DNA from: Alphaproteobacteria bacterium
GTDB taxonomy: Bacteria > Pseudomonadota > Alphaproteobacteria > UBA2136 > JAPPOO01
Length of the DNA stretch: 50,030 bases
Reading direction: 5' to 3'
Assembly (NCBI GenBank): GCA_028817875.1
Contig: JAPPOO010000037.1
Location: 1 to 50,030 of the forward strand
Shown here: positions 8,501 through 15,818 of the stretch, piece after piece
How the letters are laid out: the number at the start of each line of letters is the position of its first letter
Position numbering within the stretch: the stretch's first letter is position 1
The notes under the pieces: generated by a model
The model's input: the letters and a program-made list of their open reading frames with translations, nothing else
Database searches by the model: none
What the model was told of the DNA's origin: nothing
Made by a program: the position numbers and the translations under genes

Positions 8501-10577
8501 TGGGGGAGGAGCACTGAGTTCCAATTTAGTAAGTTACAATGTAGGGTTTGGAAGAAGTGCACTAGCTAATAATGTGAGTGGACAGCAAAATATAGCGATA
8601 GGTGACCGGGCTTTGACTGGGGTTTCGGGGGTATACAGTGTTACTCGCACAATTGCTATTGGAGCTAGCGCTGGATATGAAGTAGAAACTGGTGCTGACA
8701 ATAATGTATTTATTGGTTATCGCTCTGGGCATGATGTTACCACAGGTGCTAACAACACATTTCTTGGGTACCAAGGAGGTGATAATGTTACTACAGGTTC
8801 CAACAATATTATTATCGGTCAAGATGTAAATGCCGTATCTGCTACTGCCGACGACCAACTCAATATCGGAAACACCATCTACGGTGACCTAAGTACAGAT
8901 CAAGTCGGTATTGGCGTAACCGATCCTCAAACTGCATTAGAAGTAGCCGGCACAATCTCCGCCACGGGTATAGAGGTGGCAGGTACAGTAACAGCCACCA
9001 ACTTCGTAGGTGATGGGAGTGGTTTAACAAATGTAACTGCAAGTGGTGCAGACTGGTACGACGTGACGAATATCCCGACAGGTGTGGTAAATATTAGTAA
9101 TACGGCGCTAGACGCTGCTGAGCTAGGCGAACTCCAAAATATTGACACAACAACAATTTCCGCCGCCCAGTGGGATTACGTGGGTGCCCTAGATCAAGGT
9201 CTGAGCACCACAGCGGATGTGCAATTCGCTAATTTGGATGCCAGCAGCGTCTCCATCACAGGTCATCTATCTGCAACCACCATCTCCGCCACGTACATTG
9301 AGGGGGATGGTTCGTTATTAACCAACATTGCCGCAGGTGCGGTTACAATAGGTATTGATGATTTAACAGATGCAGCAGTAGATAATACAAATAATAACGT
9401 GTTCTTAACTCATGAAGGTGGCGCTCTTATCAGTCCAACTAGTAATTTTAATACAGCGCTGGGCATAAACGCACTAGACTCTTTAGAGACTAATGCTGAT
9501 GGTAATACAGCTATTGGTTATAATGCATTAACGGCTAACACAACAGGTTATCAAAATACTGCTGTTGGTTACCGTGCACTAGCTGATACAACCACAGGGT
9601 ATTTTAACTCAGCATTTGGTCATGATGCTCTTTGGAAAAATACAACAGGCTATCGTAATACGGCATTGGGGTACGCGACTCTCAGCGAAAATACAACAGG
9701 CCGAGAAAATGTTGCAGTTGGCTATGCCAGCTTAGTAAATAATACAACAGGTATTTGGAATACAGCTGTAGGGGTAAATACTTTAAATGGGAATACAACG
9801 GCTAATGGGGGAGCGGCATTTGGCTATGGGGCATTGCAATATAATCAATTTGGTGCATACAATATAGCTATTGGTAAAGACGCTATGCACTACAATGTAA
9901 ATGGAGGTAGCAATGTAGGTATAGGATCAAATGCGCTGCGCGGGGTAAGTAGCCATAGCACAACAGGAACCGTAGCTGTTGGAGCTAATGCAGGACTTTC
10001 TATCCAAAATGGTTCAAACTACAATACGTTTGTAGGCTACCAGTCAGGTGATAGTATAACCACTGGTGCTCAAAATACTTTTTTAGGTTACCAATCTGGT
10101 CAAAATGTCACCACAGGTTCCAATAATATTGTTATTGGTCAGGCCGTAGACGCAATTTCTACCACAGCTGATGACCAACTCAATATCGGAAACACCATCT
10201 ACGGAGACCTAAGTACAGACCAAGTCGGTATCGGTATAACTGACCCGCAAGCTGCCTTAGAAGTAGCCGGTACAATTTCATCTACAGGTGTTATTGTAAC
10301 TGGAACTGTGACAGCAACAGCTTTTGTAGGAGATGGTTCTGCCCTTACAGGCATAGCTGGTGATAATTTAGGTGACCATACTGCCACCCAAGCTTTAGAT
10401 ATGGCAGGGTTTGATATAGATGCAGCGGGTACAATTTCTGCTACTGCCGTAAGTGCAACAACAGTATCAACTACAATTATTCAAGTAGGAAGCGCTTCTG
10501 TAACTTGTAGTAATGATCTTCTAGGCTCTCTTTACTACGATACTGTAACTGGAAGGATGCATATATGTCGTCCGTAA
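5520..10577 (+). CDS. Giant secreted beta-roll / tail-fibre-like repeat protein (1685 aa)
   Basis: A Sec signal peptide (MRNISSIVTLLFIAGVAYA) precedes a short conserved head (GYLCDVTDDGKDIICEGPNPYV). Then two module types alternate. The first is a tail-fibre-like module (GIGTSAPQTALEVAGTISA ... NFVGDGSGLTN ... DWYDVTNIPTGVVNISNTA), present four to five times. The second is three long blocks of ~15-residue repeats of the form NTAIGYNAL.NNTTG, at about residues 413-700, 884-1117 and 1309-1560, each closed by TTADDQLNIGNTIYGDLSTDQVGIG. The short repeats resemble the left-handed beta-roll heads of YadA-type adhesins and TMF/S74-type fibre proteins. No YadA membrane anchor, S74 chaperone, LPXTG or C-terminal membrane segment is visible; it ends ICRP. 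It is probably a secreted fibrous surface protein or adhesin. How it would be retained at the surface is unknown. It forms an operon-like run with the next two genes. Confidence 0.85.
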   Translation: MRNISSIVTLLFIAGVAYAADDWANLGTVSNTVAGYLCDVTDDGKDIICEGPNPYVDSSGNVGIGTSAPQTALEVAGTISATGVEVAGTVTATNFVGDGSGLTNVSAGSADWYDVTNIPTGVVNISNTALDAAELGELQNIDTTTISAAQWDYVGALDQGLSTTADVQFANLDASSISITGHLSATTISATYIEGDGSLLTNLNPAALSGYDAARIVSGTTDITVNENTSISFTTAGTEVAVIDASGNMGIGTSDPQTSLEVAGTISATGVEVAGTVTATNFVGDGSGLTNVPVGAVSGLDTATIVSGTTNITANENTSISFTTAGTERAVITAAGDVGIGTDAPGTELEVSGTITADYFVGDGSLLTNIPAAAVSGSVGALDDLSDAITDYATAHSMYLGSGAGAAAGTTSTYNIALGENALAVNDGGDRNVAIGYNVLDANTTGQDNVGIGYQVLTDNAAGIRNIGVGYSALANNTSGQSNIALGYNALNQNATGSDNIAIGLVTLQNSTGNDNIGLGSWVLNANTSGSSNVAIGRSSLINNTTANNNTAIGFNVLYDNRIGSENVGVGSYALYDNTNARGNTGIGYNALNDNEDGNYNIAVGYNALDIASGHSVTGTVAVGYRAGYNAQSGANYNTFVGYEAGDSITTGSNNTLLGYQAGDSITTGSNNIIIGQVADAISTTADDQLNIGNTIYGDLSTDQVGIGVTAPQTALEVAGTISATGVEVAGTVTATNFVGDGSGLTNVPAGSADWYDVTNIPTGVVNISNTALDAAELGELQNIDTTTISAAQWDYVGALDQGLSTTADVQFANLDASSVSITGHLSATTISATYISGDGSLLTNIAAGAVTIGIDDLTDAAVDSTNNNVFLTHEGGTLISPTSNYNTALGLYALDALEAGADYNTALGYNALGLATTGDDNTALGYDALRNNTTGSQNTGIGSIVLQANTTGSNNTAVGDGVLRNNTTGGNNVGIGNAGTLQNNVIGSYNMAFGGGALSSNLVSYNVGFGRSALANNVSGQQNIAIGDRALTGVSGVYSVTRTIAIGASAGYEVETGADNNVFIGYRSGHDVTTGANNTFLGYQGGDNVTTGSNNIIIGQDVNAVSATADDQLNIGNTIYGDLSTDQVGIGVTDPQTALEVAGTISATGIEVAGTVTATNFVGDGSGLTNVTASGADWYDVTNIPTGVVNISNTALDAAELGELQNIDTTTISAAQWDYVGALDQGLSTTADVQFANLDASSVSITGHLSATTISATYIEGDGSLLTNIAAGAVTIGIDDLTDAAVDNTNNNVFLTHEGGALISPTSNFNTALGINALDSLETNADGNTAIGYNALTANTTGYQNTAVGYRALADTTTGYFNSAFGHDALWKNTTGYRNTALGYATLSENTTGRENVAVGYASLVNNTTGIWNTAVGVNTLNGNTTANGGAAFGYGALQYNQFGAYNIAIGKDAMHYNVNGGSNVGIGSNALRGVSSHSTTGTVAVGANAGLSIQNGSNYNTFVGYQSGDSITTGAQNTFLGYQSGQNVTTGSNNIVIGQAVDAISTTADDQLNIGNTIYGDLSTDQVGIGITDPQAALEVAGTISSTGVIVTGTVTATAFVGDGSALTGIAGDNLGDHTATQALDMAGFDIDAAGTISATAVSATTVSTTIIQVGSASVTCSNDLLGSLYYDTVTGRMHICRP
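5719..5824 (+). repeat. 106-bp identical DNA module, copy 1
   Basis: Identical base for base to 7648-7753 in the same gene. It encodes the module APQTALEVAGTISATGVEVAGTVTATNFVGDGSG. Further near-identical copies begin around 6290, 8935, 11690 and 12830. Identity at synonymous sites points to recent duplication or gene conversion. Confidence 0.85.
5838..6088 (+). repeat. 251-bp identical DNA module shared by the two giant genes, copy 1
   Basis: Identical base for base to 11789-12039 in the second giant gene. The paralogous modules at about 7770 and 9050 in the same gene differ at many synonymous positions. The pair therefore looks recently exchanged between the two genes. Confidence 0.88.
7648..7753 (+). 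repeat. 106-bp identical DNA module, copy 2
   Basis: The second copy of the module at 5719-5824, identical throughout. It begins the second large repeat unit of the 1685-aa gene. Confidence 0.85.
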
Positions 10578-10651
10578 TATATATGTTAGTAAACTTGTTG
10601 CCGTATAGAGGATGTGTTAGCGTCGATCAAGTAGAAAAAAAACAAAGAAAA

Positions 10652-13600
10652 ATGCCTCCATTGACAAAAAAATTTGTCACGGTACTGATTTTATGCAGCT
10701 CTTTCGGGGTAGTCACTTCCTACGCTCAAAGCTGGGGGAAAATCGCAACAGCAGCAACAACAACAGCAGGCTATTTATGTGATGTAACCAGTGATAGTAA
10801 AGACATCATTTGTGAAGGCCCAAACCCATACGTAGACGCAAGTGGTAATTTAGGTGTAGGCACAATTACGCCAACAACAGCTTTAGAAGTAGCCGGGGTT
10901 GTTTCTGCTAGCGCTTTTGTAGGTGATGGCTCAAGTTTGACCAACATTGCCGCAGGTGCGGTTACAATGGGTATTGATGATCTAACAGATGCAGCGGTAG
11001 ATAATACAAATAATAATGTGTTTTTAACTCATGAAGGCGGAGCAGCAGGAGCCAATAATGACTATAACATAGCTATAGGACAAACAGCTTTAGATTCACT
11101 TGACAATGATGCAACAGCCAATGCAGGGGATTGGAACGTAGCTGTAGGGTATGATGCCTTAACAAAAAATACAGTAGGACATGGTAATGTAGCGATAGGT
11201 GGGATGGATGCGCTAAGCGAGAATATCTCAGGAGACTACAATATAGGTATTGGTAGAGAGGCGTTAGAGGAAAACACTGTAGGAAGGGGAAATTTAGGAA
11301 TAGGGTACCGTGCTCTTACCTCTAACTCTGTAGGGAGTCATAATATTGGTTTGGGTTATTTAGCTTTAAACGGTATAGCAGGGCACAGTGTAACAGGTAC
11401 AGTAGCTATTGGTTATCAAGCAGGGAGCGGTGCTCAAACAGGTGGGAATTACAACACATTGATAGGTTATGAAGCTGGGGAATCAATAACAACAGGTACA
11501 AATAACGTAACATTAGGCTATGAAGCTGGAGATAATATAACAACTGGCTCTAATAACATTGTTATTGGTCAGGCAGTAGACGCCGTATCCACCACAGCCG
11601 ACGACCAACTAAACATCGGGAACACCATCTACGGAGACCTAAGCACTGACCAAGTTGGTATTGGCGTAACTGACCCACAGGTTGCTTTAGAAGTAGCAGG
11701 TACAATCTCCGCTACAGGGGTAGAGGTAGTAGGCACAGTAACAGCTACTAACTTCGTAGGTGATGGAAGTGGTTTGACAAATGTGCCAGCAGGCAGTGCA
11801 GACTGGTATGATGTAACCAACATCCCAACAGGCGTAGTCAATATTAGTAACACAGCCCTAGATGCCGCCGAGCTAGGCGAACTCCAAAATATTGACACAA
11901 CCACCATTTCCGCCGCCCAATGGGATTATGTAGGCGCCCTAGACCAAGGCCTAAGCACCACAGCAGATGTGCAATTTGCCAACCTAGATGCCAGCAGTAT
12001 CTCCATCACAGGTCACCTATCAGCAACCACCATCTCCGCAACGTACATTGAAGGTGACGGTTCACTCCTAACCAACATTGCTGCAGGTGCAGTTGCAATG
12101 GGTATTGATGATCTAGTTGACGGAGAATACAATCTAACAACAGATAATATGTTTATTGGTCACCAATATGGAACAGCTCTAACAAACAATACAGGAAATC
12201 TTGCAATTGGTGAAAATGCGTTAGATTCACTAACTGACAGCGCAACAGGTAGTGAAGGCGATTTTAATACAGCAATAGGCTTGAGTGCGTTAACTGCTAA
12301 TACAACGGGGTATAACAGTACAGTAATAGGTTATCAGGCAGCTTTAAATAATACAGTAGGAGACCGATTATTAGCAGTTGGTTCAAGTTCTCTACGTAAT
12401 AATATTGCAGGGGTTGATAATGTTGGATTAGGTGTAAGCTCTTTGCACTATAACCAAGGAGGAGACGGAAACACAGCTATTGGTGGGTATGGCGTATTAC
12501 GAGGTAATGCTGTAATGGATGTAAGTTTTAATGTAGCTATTGGTAGTGGAGCTGGCTACAATATAGCCACTGGTGCAGATAATAATGTATTGGTAGGTTA
12601 CGAGGCTGGTAACGTTGTAACAACAGGTGCCAATAACACCTTTTTTGGCTATCAAGCGGGTGATAATATTACAACTGGCGACAATAATATTGTCATTGGC
12701 GCAGGTATAGATGCTGTATCCACCACTGCTGACAATCAACTAAACATCGGAAATACTATCTACGGTGACCTAAGTACAGATCAAGTTGGTATCGGCGTAA
12801 CTGACCCCCAAACTTCCCTAGAAGTAGCAGGCACAATCTCTGCCACAGGTGTGGAGGTAGCTGGTACAGTCACAGCAACTAACTTTGTAGGTGATGGGAG
12901 CGGTTTGACAAATCTATCTGTTAGTGGAGATCAAATTGTAAGTGGTACAACCAGTGTAGTAGCAAGTGAAAATACAAGTCTAACTTTCACCACTGGTGGT
13001 ACAACAGCCATGGTAATCGGAAGTGATCAGCAGGTTGGTATCGGTACTGACACACCAAGCGATACTTTACACATCCATACAGATAACGGTAGAATTCGTT
13101 TATCTCATTCTGCCACAAATACTGTAAATCAAATTCTCTTTTACGAAGATGCCACATTACAGGCGAGCATAGGGGTTCTTGGTACGGCACATGCTGCAAC
13201 AGATCGCCAAAATAATATGGAAATTAATACACGTAATAGTGGAGATTTGATTTTCCAAACTTTGACAGGGTCGGGTAACATTGGGGTAGGAACAGATATA
13301 GCAAGTCAAACTCTAACTGTAAGTGGTACGGCTTGGATAAAAGCTGCACAGTTTGATCTTGTAGGTGGAGCCTCTGCACCAATTTCAGTGACATCAACAT
13401 CAGAAGTAGATGGTGCAGCTGGAGCAGTTCAATTTAGTGACGGGTCAAACTTTGCGTCTGATGCAACCAACTTTTTCTGGGACGATACAACCAACCGTTT
13501 AGGGCTAGGTACAGGAGCGCCAAGTGCAACTCTACATATAAGCGGTACAATGATCTTAGCTGATGGCGGAGAAAGTTGTGATGCAACAATTATAGGAGCT

Positions 13601-13945
13601 ATTAAATACACTAGTGGAGATTTGTACGTATGTGATGGTTCTTCTTGGTCTACCGTTGGAGGAAGTGCAACATCTATATCTGATAGTGATAATGATACAA
13701 TGATTACACTAGAAAATGCAGGCGATACAGATACTATCTCCTTCACAACAGCTGGAAGCGTAGCAGTAGTAATCGACAGTAGCCAAATGGTAGGTATAGG
13801 GACTGAGTCACCAAGCGAAACCTTGCATGTAAACGGAGCTGTACAAATCGCAGGGCAAAGTGCAAATGACTGTACGGCGACGGAGCACATCGGTAAAATC
13901 CATCTAAACCCAGCAACTAATAAGTTGCAATTATGTAAGCCATAA
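10652..13945 (+). CDS. Second giant secreted beta-roll / tail-fibre-like repeat protein (1097 aa)
   Basis: A paralogue of the preceding gene. The ORF track begins at 10565, overlapping it. I choose the ATG at 10652 because it gives a clean signal peptide, MPPLTKKFVTVLILCSSFGVVTSYAQS; the extra 29 residues before it look untranslated. The same head follows (GYLCDVTSDSKDIICEGPNPYVD), then two beta-roll blocks at about residues 136-330 and 514-705 separated by a tail-fibre-like module. The last 350 residues differ from gene 1: degenerate fibre modules (GIGTDTPSDTLHIHTDNGRIRLSHSATNTVNQI), a GAIKYTSGDLYVCDGSSW segment and a terminal ..GKIHLNPATNKLQLCKP, similar to gene 1's ..GSLYYDTVTGRMHICRP. No membrane anchor is visible. 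The gene starts 74 bp after gene 1 and is followed after 2 bp by a third secreted protein. Confidence 0.82.
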   Translation: MPPLTKKFVTVLILCSSFGVVTSYAQSWGKIATAATTTAGYLCDVTSDSKDIICEGPNPYVDASGNLGVGTITPTTALEVAGVVSASAFVGDGSSLTNIAAGAVTMGIDDLTDAAVDNTNNNVFLTHEGGAAGANNDYNIAIGQTALDSLDNDATANAGDWNVAVGYDALTKNTVGHGNVAIGGMDALSENISGDYNIGIGREALEENTVGRGNLGIGYRALTSNSVGSHNIGLGYLALNGIAGHSVTGTVAIGYQAGSGAQTGGNYNTLIGYEAGESITTGTNNVTLGYEAGDNITTGSNNIVIGQAVDAVSTTADDQLNIGNTIYGDLSTDQVGIGVTDPQVALEVAGTISATGVEVVGTVTATNFVGDGSGLTNVPAGSADWYDVTNIPTGVVNISNTALDAAELGELQNIDTTTISAAQWDYVGALDQGLSTTADVQFANLDASSISITGHLSATTISATYIEGDGSLLTNIAAGAVAMGIDDLVDGEYNLTTDNMFIGHQYGTALTNNTGNLAIGENALDSLTDSATGSEGDFNTAIGLSALTANTTGYNSTVIGYQAALNNTVGDRLLAVGSSSLRNNIAGVDNVGLGVSSLHYNQGGDGNTAIGGYGVLRGNAVMDVSFNVAIGSGAGYNIATGADNNVLVGYEAGNVVTTGANNTFFGYQAGDNITTGDNNIVIGAGIDAVSTTADNQLNIGNTIYGDLSTDQVGIGVTDPQTSLEVAGTISATGVEVAGTVTATNFVGDGSGLTNLSVSGDQIVSGTTSVVASENTSLTFTTGGTTAMVIGSDQQVGIGTDTPSDTLHIHTDNGRIRLSHSATNTVNQILFYEDATLQASIGVLGTAHAATDRQNNMEINTRNSGDLIFQTLTGSGNIGVGTDIASQTLTVSGTAWIKAAQFDLVGGASAPISVTSTSEVDGAAGAVQFSDGSNFASDATNFFWDDTTNRLGLGTGAPSATLHISGTMILADGGESCDATIIGAIKYTSGDLYVCDGSSWSTVGGSATSISDSDNDTMITLENAGDTDTISFTTAGSVAVVIDSSQMVGIGTESPSETLHVNGAVQIAGQSANDCTATEHIGKIHLNPATNKLQLCKP
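11789..12039 (+). repeat. 251-bp identical DNA module shared by the two giant genes, copy 2
   Basis: The partner of 5838-6088. Identity stops abruptly on both sides, inside otherwise homologous modules, as expected of a gene-conversion tract. Confidence 0.88.
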
Positions 13946-13947
13946 AA

Positions 13948-14343
13948 ATGAAAAATAGCCTTTTACTAATTTTACTTTTTACATGTTTTATATACGCAGC
14001 AAATGCTGTTTGTTCTAACCCAGCAGGGGAAGAAGGCGAGCAAATTTATAATTTAGATCATAAGGTTATGCAGTATTGTGACGGCACCAATTGGCAAGCT
14101 ATGGGGGCTATACAAAGTAATATTCAAGGCTATGAAAGGATAACAAATAATTGCGGTAGCACGACAACTTGCACGGTATCATGTTCTGCTGGAAAAGAAG
14201 TGCTAGGGGGAGGGTGTGTACTAGATGCTCCTGGTAGTGGAAGTGTATATAGAACATATCCTCCTTCCAATAGTGCTTGGGAGTGCACGACAACGGGCAC
14301 TATTGTTATTACAGCATATGCTATTTGTGCAGAAATTCAGTAG
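13948..14343 (+). CDS. Small secreted protein of the repeat-protein locus (131 aa)
   Basis: It begins 2 bp after the second giant gene, so it is almost certainly cotranscribed and translationally coupled. A signal peptide (MKNSLLLILLFTCFIYAANA) is followed by CSNPAGEEGEQIYNLDHKVMQYCDGTNWQAMG. That motif resembles the C-terminal tails of the two giant proteins (..GSLYYDT..RMHICRP, ..GAIKYTSGDLYVCDGSSW) and the C-terminal tip of many pilin- and fibre-like proteins. The second half is cysteine-rich (CGSTTTCTVSCSAGKEVLGGGCVL...WECTTTG...AICAEIQ). It may be a tip or partner protein of the fibres. It converges on corC with only 1 bp between stop codons. The function is inferred from context only. 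Confidence 0.75.
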   Translation: MKNSLLLILLFTCFIYAANAVCSNPAGEEGEQIYNLDHKVMQYCDGTNWQAMGAIQSNIQGYERITNNCGSTTTCTVSCSAGKEVLGGGCVLDAPGSGSVYRTYPPSNSAWECTTTGTIVITAYAICAEIQ

Positions 14344-14344
14344 G

Positions 14345-15205
14345 TTAAACTTTTTGTACCGTTATTTCTAGCAAACGTCGCCCATCAGATTTACTGACAG
14401 AAAACTTGAGATTATCAGGTGCAAGAACAGATTCACCTTGAGTTGGAACTCTTCCGGCTAGAGAAAATATATAGCCGCTAACAGTTTCAAAATCTTCTTC
14501 GTCCATAGGTTCTGGCAAACTAAAAAAAGTTCTAAAATCTTGCATAGGCATCTTAGGGTCCAACTTATAGCTACCGTTTCCTAAAGGTAAGGGCATCATA
14601 CACGGAGCTTCTTCAGCATCTTCATCCTCTAAATCACCCACAAGCTCCCCTAACACATCTTTTAAGGTTAGTAGGCCTGCTGTGCCTCCATACTCGTCTG
14701 TAACAACAGCAATAGCAGCACGTTGCTTTTTCATACGTTGAAGTACACGGTCAACGCTTAAGGTTTCCGGTAAGAAAGTAGCAGGGCGGATGAGGTCTTT
14801 TAGCTTAAAATCAGCCTCTTTACCGACATAAGAAATAACATCCTTAAGAGAAAGAAAACCTTGGACATCATCTAAATCCTCCCCAATAACAAGCAATCGA
14901 GCTTTTCTTGAAGTTTGAAAAATTTTCAAAACCTCAGGAAAGGAACAGTCAGATTTAATAAAAACAATGTCAGAACGAGGAAGGGCAACATCATCAGCAA
15001 CAAGTGTATCTAATTGCAAAGCCGCAGAAATCAAAGAGCGCTCGTGCTCAGTAAGAGGCTCGTCTTCTTCTACTTGGTTAAGCTTGCGTAGGTTTTGCCA
15101 CTCTTGTTCTGTATCATTACTAAACAAGGCGTAAGCCTTACGTCGCCAGTGGCTTAAAAAGCTTTCCTTGCGGCCACTATCATTTGTACTGCTATCATCC
15201 ATCAT
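14345..15205 (-). CDS. corC: CBS-domain protein of the CorC/HlyC (TlyC) family
   Basis: Two CBS repeats fill about residues 60-185 (DIVFIKSDCSFPEVLKIFQTSRKARLLVIGED; DRVLQRMKKQRAAIAVVTDEYGGTAGLLTLKDVLGELVGDLEDE). The CorC_HlyC C-terminal domain follows (GSYKLDPKMPMQDFRTFFSLP...TVSGYIFSLAGRVPTQGES). There is no transmembrane region, so this is the short soluble form found beside ybeY and lnt. Members are linked to magnesium or cobalt efflux; the biochemical role is unsettled. Its ATG overlaps the ybeY stop codon (ATGATG), indicating translational coupling. lnt, normally next, is 9 kb further on beyond the repeat-protein locus. Confidence 0.92.
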   Translation of the reverse strand: MMDDSSTNDSGRKESFLSHWRRKAYALFSNDTEQEWQNLRKLNQVEEDEPLTEHERSLISAALQLDTLVADDVALPRSDIVFIKSDCSFPEVLKIFQTSRKARLLVIGEDLDDVQGFLSLKDVISYVGKEADFKLKDLIRPATFLPETLSVDRVLQRMKKQRAAIAVVTDEYGGTAGLLTLKDVLGELVGDLEDEDAEEAPCMMPLPLGNGSYKLDPKMPMQDFRTFFSLPEPMDEEDFETVSGYIFSLAGRVPTQGESVLAPDNLKFSVSKSDGRRLLEITVQKV

Positions 15206-15696
15206 GGTTGGTAAGGGTTTGGTATTCCAAGTTTGTTAAGTACATGCACCTCTGCATTCTCCATAATATCAGCCTCGTTGTCTAGTATATGGTCATATCC
15301 ATACAAGTGGAGAATACCATGCACAATCAAGTGTTGTAGATGTTGTTCTATGGGTTTATTAGCTTCGTGTGCTTCCTGAGTTAAGACACCATCCGCAATA
15401 ATAATATCACCTAAATACATAATATTTTCAGAATCATCCCAAGCGTCACAGTCATCAGTAGGGAAAGATAAAACATTGGTAGGCTTATCTTTATACCTAA
15501 ATTCCGCATTTAAATTTTTGACTTCCTCATCCGAGTCAAGGCGAATACTCATGCCATAATTTTTACCGTCAGAACGTATAGGAGTAAGGGTGTTTTGAAG
15601 AGCCTCTATAGCTTCTTTAATACACTGTGCAGCTGCTGCAGTGCCAATAGAACAAGTATTTATTTCAATGGAAGGTTGGCAAGTTAATATGCTCAT
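15202..15696 (-). CDS. ybeY: Endoribonuclease YbeY
   Basis: A metal-dependent endoribonuclease involved in 16S rRNA 3'-end maturation and 70S quality control; cytoplasmic. The zinc-binding signature HGILHLYGYDH is present near the C-terminus, preceded by the usual RYKDKPTNVLSFP motif. I start it at 15696 (MSILTCQPS), giving 164 aa, the normal size. The 207-aa ORF in the track would add a hydrophobic 43-residue leader and overlap the metK start, which is implausible. The corC start overlaps its stop codon. It diverges from metK, so the promoters of both must lie in the 122 bp between 15696 and 15819. Confidence 0.94.
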   Translation of the reverse strand: MSILTCQPSIEINTCSIGTAAAAQCIKEAIEALQNTLTPIRSDGKNYGMSIRLDSDEEVKNLNAEFRYKDKPTNVLSFPTDDCDAWDDSENIMYLGDIIIADGVLTQEAHEANKPIEQHLQHLIVHGILHLYGYDHILDNEADIMENAEVHVLNKLGIPNPYQP

Positions 15697-15818
15697 CAAG
15701 TGATAAACATACCTACGCTTTAGGTGAAAAATCAAGCTAAAATTACGTGGAAAAACGCACTGATATGCGCTAATCTGGCTAAAAATTAAGTAAAAAAAGA
15801 ACAAAATTAAGCAAAAAA

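Noticed and set aside
6760-10200. CRISPR-like periodicity in the repeat genes
   Set aside because: The period is set by ~15-codon protein repeats with degenerate spacing and an open frame throughout; no constant repeat-spacer pattern and no cas gene.
5659-10387. Many antisense ORFs inside the giant repeat genes (such as 8927-9148 and 7607-7876)
   Set aside because: They recur with each DNA module as mirror frames of the repeats; shadows of the plus-strand genes.
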